Shown here: positions 16,708-23,747 of the stretch, in pieces
Position numbering within the stretch: position 1 is the first letter of the stretch
Layout: every line of letters begins with the position of its first letter
Assembly (NCBI GenBank): GCA_964355545.1
Contig: CAYHEK010000002.1
Location: 1 to 47,999, forward strand
Origin: JAPLGE01 sp964355545
GTDB taxonomy: Bacteria > Bipolaricaulota > Bipolaricaulia > UBA7950 > UBA9294
Length of the DNA stretch: 47,999 nt
Reading direction: 5' to 3'
The notes under the pieces: generated by a model
Databases searched by the model: none
Seen by the model: only the letters and a program-made list of their open reading frames with translations
What the model was told of the DNA's origin: nothing
Position numbers and translations under genes: made by a program

Positions 16708-18333
16708 GTGCGCGTGGGGGTCGTTCAATCTAATCCGCGGGTGGGGGCGGTCGAGGAGAACGTGGCGAGCGCCCTTCGCTCTATTGAGGAGGCGCGGCGA
16801 GAGGGGTGCGATCTCGTCGTCTTCCCGGAGCTCGCCCTCTCTGGGTACTTTCCCTTTGACCTCGTGTGGCGACCCGGTTTTGTGGCTCGAGTCGAGCGAG
16901 GGGTGCGCGACATTGCGAAGGCCTCGCGCGGGATTGGGGTCATCGTCGGTGGGATCTCCACGCGGCCGCGAAAGGGTGCGGTGAACCGCACGGATCCCTC
17001 GTCCGTCGCGGACGGCGCGGCGGAGGAACTCTCGAATAGCGCCTTCTTCCTCGCTGACGGGAAGCTCCTTCTTGAGCAGGCGAAGCTTCACCTTCCCTCG
17101 TTCGACGTGTACGGCGAGGAGCGCTACTTCACTCCTGGAGCGGGGACGCAGGTCTTCGACTTCCGCGGCAGGCGGCTTGGAGTCACTATCTGCGAAGACT
17201 TGTGGGTTGACGACGGCCCCGTGGAGACCCAAGCGAGCCTGGGCGCGGAGATTGTCATCAACATCTCCGCCTCGCCGTTCTTCGCCGGGAAAGGGGCGAT
17301 CCGGCGCCGGCTCGGCGCGAGGAGGGCAAAGGAGAACGGGGTCTTCCTCCTCTACGTGAACCGAGTCGGGGGACAGGACGAGCTCGTCTTCGACGGAGGG
17401 AGCTTCCTCGTGGATCGGGAGGGAGACCTTCTCTTTCAGGCACCCTACTTCGACGAGGGCCTGTTCGTCCTCGACCTCGACCGACTGGCGCCGCTTGAGG
17501 CCCCGCGGGAGGACCCGATCGATCTCGTCCGTCGGGCGATCATCCTCGGGATCCGCGACTACGTCACGAAGAATGGATTCTCGCATGTTCTAGTTGGTCT
17601 CTCCGGGGGGATCGACTCCGCCTTGGTCGCCGCCCTCGCCGTGGAGGCGCTCGGTCCCAAAGCGGTGACCGGCGTCTCCATCCCGAGCGCGATCACGGCG
17701 CCGGAGAACCAAGAGGACGCGCGTGAGGTGGCGCGGAGGCTCGGGATCGCGCTCTTGGAGGTCCCGATCGAAGGGGCGGTCGACGCCTGCCGCCGTGCCC
17801 TTCCCCGACGCCCGAGCGGGGTGACGGACGAGAACCTACAGGCGCGCGCCCGCGGCACGTTCCTCATGGCCCTGGCGAACGAGCAGAACGCGCTCGTCCT
17901 CGTCACCGGAAACAAATCGGAGATCGCCGTGGGGTACAACACGCTCTACGGGGACACGGCCGGGGCCCTCGCCCCGATCGCCGATCTGTACAAGACAGAG
18001 GTCTACAAGCTTGGCCGGTCGCTGGGGGAGCGGATCCCCGCGCGGGTGAGGGAGAAGCCTCCCACCGCGGAGCTCCGGCCGGGCCAGCGGGACGAGGACG
18101 ACCTTCCGCCCTACTCGCTCCTCGATCCCCTTCTCTCTGAGCTCGTCGAGAGGAATGCCTCGCGGGCCGACCTCGTGGCGCGCGGCTTCGACGAAGAGGT
18201 TGTGGGGGAGACCTTGGCGCGCTACTACCGAAGCGAGTACAAGCGCCGCCAGTTCCCTCCGGGGATCAAGGTCTCGCCGAAGGCGTTCGGGATCGGCCGC
18301 CGCATCCCGCTCACCCACTCCTGGCGCGACTAG
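16708..18333 (+). CDS. nadE: Glutamine-dependent NAD+ synthetase
   Basis: Amidates nicotinate adenine dinucleotide to NAD+ with ATP, using ammonia released from glutamine by its own glutaminase domain. The 541-residue protein joins an N-terminal nitrilase-type domain to a C-terminal ATP-pyrophosphatase domain. The nitrilase triad is Glu41 in FPELALSGY, Lys126 in EQAKLHLPS and Cys162 in TICEDLW. The synthetase P-loop is LSGGIDSALVAALA from residue 298, with VTGNKSEIAVGYNTLYGD further on. Length matches short bacterial NadE-Gln enzymes. It starts with GTG from an apparently leaderless promoter and ends at a terminator shared with hsp20. It is monocistronic. Confidence 0.95.
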   Translation: MRVGVVQSNPRVGAVEENVASALRSIEEARREGCDLVVFPELALSGYFPFDLVWRPGFVARVERGVRDIAKASRGIGVIVGGISTRPRKGAVNRTDPSSVADGAAEELSNSAFFLADGKLLLEQAKLHLPSFDVYGEERYFTPGAGTQVFDFRGRRLGVTICEDLWVDDGPVETQASLGAEIVINISASPFFAGKGAIRRRLGARRAKENGVFLLYVNRVGGQDELVFDGGSFLVDREGDLLFQAPYFDEGLFVLDLDRLAPLEAPREDPIDLVRRAIILGIRDYVTKNGFSHVLVGLSGGIDSALVAALAVEALGPKAVTGVSIPSAITAPENQEDAREVARRLGIALLEVPIEGAVDACRRALPRRPSGVTDENLQARARGTFLMALANEQNALVLVTGNKSEIAVGYNTLYGDTAGALAPIADLYKTEVYKLGRSLGERIPARVREKPPTAELRPGQRDEDDLPPYSLLDPLLSELVERNASRADLVARGFDEEVVGETLARYYRSEYKRRQFPPGIKVSPKAFGIGRRIPLTHSWRD

Positions 18334-18366
18334 AAAAGAAGGCCCCGGCCTTCTCGGTCGGGGCCT
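18332..18366 (-). terminator. Terminator between hsp20 and nadE
   Basis: An 11-bp stem with one G-U pair (18340-18350 with 18356-18366) and a 5-base loop. Read on the minus strand it is followed by TTCTTTTC, a good tail for hsp20. On the plus strand the tail is poor (TCTTGTG), so it may act only weakly for nadE. Confidence 0.75.
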
Positions 18367-18381
18367 CTTGTGCGTCGTGGC

Positions 18382-18834
18382 TTACTCGATCTTGATGTCG
18401 ATCGGCCTTTCCTTCTCCTTGATCGATTGCTTGAGCGGGACGCTCACACGGAGGATCCCGTCCTCAAAGCGCGCCTTGATCCCGCCCTTTTCCACCATGT
18501 CGGTCGGGAGCGGGAAGACGCGCCGGAACTCGCCGTAGCGGCGGCCGATGCGGAAGTAGTTCTCCTCCTTCACCTCGTCGGTCCGCTTCATTTCCCCCGA
18601 GATCACGAGTTGATTGTCCTCGACCTTGATCTCGATCTCCTCCTTCTTCAGCCCCGGGAGCTCCGTCTCGAAGGTGAGGTTTCGGTCCTTCTCGTAGATG
18701 TCGGTGCGGCCGAAGCTTGGGGTGATGTCGTACCCCACTTCGTCGAAGTCGCGGAAGAAGTCATCCATCAGCCGGGAGATGCTCGTCCCCATGAGGAACG
18801 GCTCGCGCCACAGAGCAGGTAGTCTCCTTGCCAT
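18382..18834 (-). CDS. Small heat shock protein, Hsp20/alpha-crystallin family
   Basis: ATP-independent holdase chaperone that forms large oligomers and keeps unfolding proteins soluble. The 150-residue protein has a variable N-terminus with LMDDFFRDFDEV and the alpha-crystallin domain (about 42-140) with FETELPGLKKEEIEIKVED, LVISGEMKR, FRRVFPLPTDMV and the conserved FEDGILRVSVPL. A short C-terminal extension ends PIDIKIE, close to the I-x-I oligomerisation motif. AAGGAGG lies before the ATG. The promoter is near-consensus and a CIRCE-like inverted repeat covers the predicted transcription start, so heat-inducible HrcA-type repression is likely (inference). Monocistronic. Confidence 0.95.
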   Translation of the reverse strand: MARRLPALWREPFLMGTSISRLMDDFFRDFDEVGYDITPSFGRTDIYEKDRNLTFETELPGLKKEEIEIKVEDNQLVISGEMKRTDEVKEENYFRIGRRYGEFRRVFPLPTDMVEKGGIKARFEDGILRVSVPLKQSIKEKERPIDIKIE

Positions 18835-18861
18835 CGTGCACCCCTCCTTTATACTCGCTAT

Positions 18862-18888
18862 TTAGCAGTCGAACTACCCGACTGCTAA
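18862..18888. promoter_or_regulatory. CIRCE-like operator (HrcA site) of hsp20
   Basis: A perfect inverted repeat TTAGCAGTC-N9-GACTGCTAA. The CIRCE consensus bound by HrcA is TTAGCACTC-N9-GAGTGCTAA; both arms here carry the same compensating base change and the spacer is exactly 9. It lies just after the hsp20 -10 box, over the expected transcription start and 28 bases before the ATG. Confidence 0.8.
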
Positions 18889-18892
18889 AAGC

Positions 18893-18921
18893 AGTATAGC
18901 GAGGGGAGGTCCCTTTGTCAA
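18893..18921 (-). promoter_or_regulatory. hsp20 promoter
   Basis: Minus strand: perfect TTGACA (18916-18921), 17-base spacer, TATACT (18893-18898). This is the closest match to the sigma-70 consensus in the window; with the operator next to it, repression rather than an alternative sigma factor probably controls it. Confidence 0.8.
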
Positions 18922-18925
18922 GGGG

Positions 18926-18954
18926 TTGTACGGCGCAAGGGACGGGGGTACGCT
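18926..18954 (+). promoter_or_regulatory. Possible yidD promoter
   Basis: TTGTAC (18926-18931) and TACGCT (18949-18954) with a 17-base spacer, ending 6 bases before the GTG of yidD. Both boxes are poor matches; support comes mainly from the repeated leaderless spacing seen in this window. Confidence 0.3.
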
Positions 18955-18960
18955 CTCAGC

Positions 18961-19173
18961 GTGGCAAAGAAGGTTTTCATTGCGCTCCTCGCCTTCTACC
19001 AGCGCCTCGTCTCCCCGGCGTTCCCTCCGCGGTGCCGCTTCTACCCGAGCTGTTCTCACTACGCGAAGGAGGCGATCGAGAAGTACGGCGCGCTGAAGGG
19101 AGTATTCCTTGCGATCCGCAGGGTCTTGCGCTGCCACCCGCTTCACCCGGGCGGTGTCGATCCAGTTCCGTAG
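18961..19173 (+). CDS. yidD: Membrane protein insertion efficiency factor YidD
   Basis: A 70-residue inner-membrane-associated protein that helps YidC insert membrane proteins. The whole family signature is visible: an N-terminal amphipathic/hydrophobic helix (FIALLAFYQRLVSPAFPP), CRFYPSCSHYAKEAIEKYG (residues 25-43), and RVLRCHPLHPGGVDPVP at the C-terminus. It starts with GTG and has no visible Shine-Dalgarno. It usually neighbours rpmH-rnpA-yidC, but here it stands alone between hsp20 (divergent) and an amidohydrolase gene (convergent, one base between stops). Confidence 0.93.
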   Translation: MAKKVFIALLAFYQRLVSPAFPPRCRFYPSCSHYAKEAIEKYGALKGVFLAIRRVLRCHPLHPGGVDPVP

Positions 19174-19174
19174 A

Positions 19175-20341
19175 CTAGAGCGTGCTGAACTCCTGTTTCA
19201 TTCGCCGGACGAGGGCCGGGGCGGTGAAGAGGTCGACCGCGGTCATGGCGAGGGCCTTGGCGGCAAGGAGCATGGCGGCCTGTCCGCGTGGCGAGGCGGC
19301 GGCCGCGGCGAACTCGCGGGAGTGGGATGCGATCTCCTCCCCGCAGATCGCGATGTAGGGGTGGATGGCGGGGACGACCTGGCTTACGTCCCCCATGTCG
19401 GTGGACCCCAGGCCGCGCTCCTTCGGCGTGTGGAGCGACTCGCCCAGCGCCTCCAGGTTCGCAACGAAGGCGGCGGCCAAGGTGTGATTTGGCCTCATCG
19501 CCTTGTAGGCGTGTCCTACGGTCTGGAAGGAGAGCCTCGCCCCGGTCGAGAGCGCCGCGCCCTCGGCGCAGCGGCGCAGCTTCGCGAGGAGCTCGTCGCG
19601 GTACTCGCTTTCGGCGGCACGGACGTAGAAACAGGCTGCGGCGTGTTCGGGAACGATGTTCGGCTTCGCTCCGCCGTCCGTGATCACCCCGTGGATGCGC
19701 GCACCGTCCTTGATGTGCTGCCGCAGGGCGGAGAGGCCGTTGAAGGTCTGGATGACCGCGTCCAGGGCGTTGATCCCCTTCTCCGGGGAGGCCGCGGCGT
19801 GGGCGGGCCTGCCGGTAAACTCGATCACAACCTCAGTGATGGCGAGGCTCCCCCGGTCGGCCACGGTGTAGCTTGCGGGATGAAAGATCATCGCCGCGTC
19901 GACCCCCTTGAAGAGCCCGGCCTCGATCAGGGTCACCTTGCCGCCGCCTCCCTCCTCGGCGGGGGTGCCGAGGAAGAGGAGCCTTCCCGGTAGTTCGGCC
20001 TTGATCTCCCCCAGGGCGAGGGAGGTGCCCAAGGACGCTGCGGCGATCAGGTTGTGGCCGCAGGCGTGGCCGATCTCGGGGAGTGCGTCGTACTCCGCGA
20101 GGAGGGCGACGGTCGGGCCGCTTTTGACCTCGGGGTGAGAGGCCCGGATCGCAGTCTCGAGGTTCCCTATTCCAAGCTCGACGAGGAACCCTCCGGCGCG
20201 CAGTTCCTCGGCGAGGAGGCGCGAAGCCCGCCGCTCCTCGAACTTGAGCTCGGGATGATCGTAGATCTCCTGGCTGACCGCGATCAACCGCTTCGCAAGG
20301 CGGTCGACCTGGCCGCAGGCCTGCTCCTTCCACACGTTCAT
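19175..20341 (-). CDS. M20 family amidohydrolase (AbgB/ACY1L2-like)
   Basis: Zinc-dependent hydrolase of the M20D group, which cleaves N-acyl amino acids, aminobenzoyl-glutamate or dipeptides. The 388-residue protein has the helix SQEIYDHPELKFEE, metal-site residues in ALPEIGHACGHNL (His92, Cys94, His96), the catalytic/metal pair in TPAEEGGGGK (Glu129-130) and HAAASPEKGINALDAV at the dimerisation domain. LGSTDMGDVSQVVPAIHP near residue 320 is typical of the group. AAAGGAGGTC precedes the ATG. It is the last gene of the minus-strand redox operon, 50 bases after the fusion gene, so it may release an amino acid or amine used by that complex; that link is speculative. Confidence 0.85.
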   Translation of the reverse strand: MNVWKEQACGQVDRLAKRLIAVSQEIYDHPELKFEERRASRLLAEELRAGGFLVELGIGNLETAIRASHPEVKSGPTVALLAEYDALPEIGHACGHNLIAAASLGTSLALGEIKAELPGRLLFLGTPAEEGGGGKVTLIEAGLFKGVDAAMIFHPASYTVADRGSLAITEVVIEFTGRPAHAAASPEKGINALDAVIQTFNGLSALRQHIKDGARIHGVITDGGAKPNIVPEHAAACFYVRAAESEYRDELLAKLRRCAEGAALSTGARLSFQTVGHAYKAMRPNHTLAAAFVANLEALGESLHTPKERGLGSTDMGDVSQVVPAIHPYIAICGEEIASHSREFAAAAASPRGQAAMLLAAKALAMTAVDLFTAPALVRRMKQEFSTL

Positions 20342-20391
20342 TTGACCTCCTTTGCGGAGATTCCCAGGGACCGCTCTTCTCTGCGAGGCGC

Positions 20392-23300
20392 CTAGATTCC
20401 CACAGCCCTTAGGGCCTCTTCCACCTCCAGCGCGAGCGAGTCCGACCCGGAGACCGTCCCACAGGCCTGGTCGCGGCGCTCAGAGGACCTTTGCGCGAGG
20501 GATGCGACCTCTCGCGTCACCGCATCGAGGTCGCGGTAACTCCAGTCCGCTCCGAGAGCGGAGGCGAGAGCGACGAGGATCTCCCAGTTTTCCTCGGCGA
20601 ACGGCGCCGCCGCGGCCGGCGAGAGTTCCTTGACGCGACCGTCGGTGTCGATCAGGTGTCCCCCTCCTTCGATGGGGAGGGACACGGGCAGGATGACGTG
20701 TGCAAGATGGGTCGTCGCGTTCTCTGTTGGGGCCATCGCCACGACGAAGTCCATCCCCGCGAGATGCTCGGCGAGGGCCGAATCACGGCCCGGGTCGGCA
20801 CCACAAGCGAGGCAGGCGCGGGCCTGGTTGAGCGGTCTTTGACTCCGTTTCTCCGCCCGGCTCCCCGATGACCGCTCGGGTGGGAACCCGACCCGCAAGA
20901 GCCCGTTTAGGTTGGGGACTGCGCGCAGGCGGACGACCCGGCCGTTTTTGGATTGCGCCGCGAGGTCGAAGACCGCCCGGGCCGTCTCAGCCGGCGCGCT
21001 CCCTTCCTCAAACACGAAGACGGGGTTCTTGGCTGCGGCGATCTGCTTTCGGATCGGATCGAGCTCGTCGCTTCCTCGCCGTCGCGCGTGGCGGAGCCGC
21101 TCCAGGATCGACGCGGGGGAGACGTCCTCGATCGCGAGGTCGGCCTCAGAAAGGTCTCCCCGGAGGCTGGTGATCGTGGCTCCTTGCGACTTGGCGCGGC
21201 GGATCTCAAGGTCGAGGAGGAAGCGCTCGTAGCGCGAGCGGGGCCCGATGACGAGGACGAGGTCCGAATTCGGGATCGCGTCGGTCGACGCGAGGAGCGA
21301 AGCGGGCACGGGGTAAGGCTCACTTGCTCTGAGGTCCTCGATGCCGAGGAGATCAGTGTGGAGGACCGTGCGGGCGAGATGAGAGAGGAGATAGCCCTCC
21401 TCGTTTGTCAGGTGCCCAGAAGCGAGGACGGCGATCCGATCCTCATCCACCGGGAGCCCCTCCTTGATGCGCGCGAACGCCTCCTCCCACGAGGCCCGGA
21501 CGAGCCCTCCTCCTTTGCGAACGAGGGGGGTCGACAGCCGGGGGCGGCAGGTCCACGCCTGCCAGCCGTAGCGCCCCTTCGCACACAGGATCTCCCCTTC
21601 CGTGCGGGGGAGCGTCGCCAGGTAGCGGCCGTTCAGGGTCCTGACCTCCACGGGGCAGGCGAGGCCACACAGGGAGCAGACGGTCGCCGTCCCCTTCAGG
21701 CGGAGCGGAACCTGCTTTCTCAGGTTGACCCGGTCGGCGAGCGCGCCGGTCGGGCAGGTGTCGACGCAGGCCCCGCAGGAGACGCAGGCCGACTCCTGCC
21801 AGGGCCGGTCGAAGGGCGCCTCGACCTCCACGGCGATCCCCCGCCCGGCGAAGTCGATCGCGTAGATGCCGCAGACCTCCCCGCAGATGCGCAGGCAGCG
21901 GCCGCAGGCGATGCACTTCTCCGGATCACGGACGATGAACGGGTGTCGCTCGTCGGGTCGCCTGCGCGCAAGCTCTCCAGCGAAGGTCTCTTGAGATGCC
22001 CGCGCCGCCGTGGAGTAGTCTCGCAGTGCGCAGTGAAAACCGCGCGCGCACCCGCAGCTCAGGCACCGCTCGCCCTCGCGACGGGCCTCTTCGTCGGTGA
22101 AGTCGGTCGTGTACTCCTTTAGGTCACGGACGCGCTCCGCGGGCGGCCGAATCCGGGTCGGCACGCGGCGGGCTTCCCTCACATCCCCGAGGTCGGCGCG
22201 GGTGACGTCCTTCTTCTCGTGTGCGTAGGAAAGGGCCGGAACGATCGGAAGGCCGCGCAGGAGGCGGTCGATCGCGTCGGCTGCCCGACGGGCCGCGGCC
22301 ACCGCCTCGATGGCGATGCTCGGGCCGCTCGCCGCGTCCCCGCCGGCAAAGACTCTTTCGCGGCACGTCTGACCGGTCTCAGGGTCCGCCACGATCCGTC
22401 TTTGTTCGTCGACGCGGATTCCCGAATCGGCGAGCGAGGAGGGTTCCAGCGCCTGTCCCAGCGCGAGGATCGCCGCGCGCGACGGGACCAGGAACTCCGA
22501 CTCGGGGACAGGAACGGGCCTCGCGCGCCCGCTTGCGTCCGGCTCCCCGAGGCGCATTTGGATGCAGCGGATCCCGGTGAACTCCTGTCCCTCGACGACG
22601 AACTCGACCGGTTGGGTGAGGAAGCGGAATCTGACTCCCTCTTCCTCGGCCTCCGCAACTTCGTGGGGGATGGCGGGCATCTCCTCTCGGCTCCGCCGGT
22701 AGACGAGCGTTACCTCGGCACCGAGCCGGCGCGCGGAGCGGGCGGCGTCGATCGCCGTGTTCCCTCCTCCGATCACGGCGACTCGGCCCGGCAGCGTGAC
22801 CGGCTCGCCCATGTTGAGACGACGGAGGAAGTCGATCCCGTGGAGGACGGCCGGGTGGTCCTCGTGCGGGACGGAGAGTGTACGGGACTCCCACGCGCCC
22901 AGGCCGAGGAAGACCGCGTCGTAGTCGCGTTCCAGGGCGTCGAGCGAAAGGTCCGCTCCCAGGCGAACTCCGCCGTGGAACTCGATCCCCATCTCCTGGA
23001 GGACGGCGAGCTCCCGGTCGAGGACCCCTTGCGGGAGGCGGAAGTCCGGGATCCCGTAGCGGAGCATCCCACCCATCTTGGGCATGGCGTCGAAGACGAC
23101 GGCGCCGTGCCCGCGCCGGCGGAGGAAGTACGCTGCGGAGAGCCCGGCCGGGCCGCCGCCGACGATCGCTACGCGGAACCCCGTGTCCGCCTCCCGCGAG
23201 GGGATGTAACGGAATGCCCGATCGCCCAAGAAGCGCTTCATGTGGCGGATCTGGACCGGCTCCTCCGCGATCTGGCGTCGGCAGGCCTCCTCGCACGGGG

Positions 23301-23736
23301 CGGGGCAGATCCGGCCGAAGGAGGCGGGGAATGGGAGTTTCTCGTACAGAACCTGTAGTCCCTCCAAGAACAGGCCGTTCGCCGCTAGGCTCACGTACCC
23401 CTGACAGTCGGTGTGCGCCGGGCAGGCGAGCTGGCACGGGCCAACACAATCGCCAAAGTGGTGGCTGAGCAGAAGATCGAGCGCCGTCTTGCGGATCTCC
23501 TGCGCCGCCTGGGAGTCGGTCGCGACCGCCATTCCGTCCTTGACCGGCGTGGAGCAGGCCCTCACGACCCCCACCCCTTCGACTTCGACGGCGCAGACCC
23601 CGCAGGAGTCGAACGGGTCAAGGCGCCTCTCCGCGCACAGAGCGGGAACCACGATCCCATAGCGGCGCGCAAGCTCGAGGATCGTCTCCCCTTCGCGGCC
23701 CGTGAGGCCCTTTCCGTTGATCGTGACGGAGATCAT
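20392..23736 (-). CDS. NuoG-like / GltD-like / molybdopterin-type fusion oxidoreductase
   Basis: A 1114-residue cytoplasmic iron-sulfur flavoprotein with this order: plant-type 2Fe-2S domain (Cys34, 45, 48, 61); His/Cys-rich linker (His92-93, Cys97, 101, 105, 111); GltD/NfnB-like flavoprotein with Cys144/148/152, FAD loop VAIVGGGPAGLSAAY (about 189) and NAD(P)H loop VAVIGGGNTAIDAA (about 319), to about residue 500; a Cys cluster at 558-569; two 4Fe-4S ferredoxin motifs (Cys608/611/614/618 and 651/654/657/661); and a molybdopterin-oxidoreductase domain with its own cluster (Cys687/690/694/718). The last domain is short, and I see no Cys, Sec or Ser at the usual metal-ligand site, so it looks like a NuoG-type scaffold. 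It follows nuoF-like and nuoE-like genes. I infer a NAD(P)H/ferredoxin, possibly bifurcating, complex. Confidence 0.8.
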   Translation of the reverse strand: MISVTINGKGLTGREGETILELARRYGIVVPALCAERRLDPFDSCGVCAVEVEGVGVVRACSTPVKDGMAVATDSQAAQEIRKTALDLLLSHHFGDCVGPCQLACPAHTDCQGYVSLAANGLFLEGLQVLYEKLPFPASFGRICPAPCEEACRRQIAEEPVQIRHMKRFLGDRAFRYIPSREADTGFRVAIVGGGPAGLSAAYFLRRRGHGAVVFDAMPKMGGMLRYGIPDFRLPQGVLDRELAVLQEMGIEFHGGVRLGADLSLDALERDYDAVFLGLGAWESRTLSVPHEDHPAVLHGIDFLRRLNMGEPVTLPGRVAVIGGGNTAIDAARSARRLGAEVTLVYRRSREEMPAIPHEVAEAEEEGVRFRFLTQPVEFVVEGQEFTGIRCIQMRLGEPDASGRARPVPVPESEFLVPSRAAILALGQALEPSSLADSGIRVDEQRRIVADPETGQTCRERVFAGGDAASGPSIAIEAVAAARRAADAIDRLLRGLPIVPALSYAHEKKDVTRADLGDVREARRVPTRIRPPAERVRDLKEYTTDFTDEEARREGERCLSCGCARGFHCALRDYSTAARASQETFAGELARRRPDERHPFIVRDPEKCIACGRCLRICGEVCGIYAIDFAGRGIAVEVEAPFDRPWQESACVSCGACVDTCPTGALADRVNLRKQVPLRLKGTATVCSLCGLACPVEVRTLNGRYLATLPRTEGEILCAKGRYGWQAWTCRPRLSTPLVRKGGGLVRASWEEAFARIKEGLPVDEDRIAVLASGHLTNEEGYLLSHLARTVLHTDLLGIEDLRASEPYPVPASLLASTDAIPNSDLVLVIGPRSRYERFLLDLEIRRAKSQGATITSLRGDLSEADLAIEDVSPASILERLRHARRRGSDELDPIRKQIAAAKNPVFVFEEGSAPAETARAVFDLAAQSKNGRVVRLRAVPNLNGLLRVGFPPERSSGSRAEKRSQRPLNQARACLACGADPGRDSALAEHLAGMDFVVAMAPTENATTHLAHVILPVSLPIEGGGHLIDTDGRVKELSPAAAAPFAEENWEILVALASALGADWSYRDLDAVTREVASLAQRSSERRDQACGTVSGSDSLALEVEEALRAVGI

Positions 23737-23747
23737 TCCCCCACCTT

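Noticed and set aside
16579..17586. Long upstream extension of the minus-strand GNAT-like frame
   Set aside because: It is antisense to the well-supported nadE coding region; composition is Arg/Pro-rich and low-complexity.
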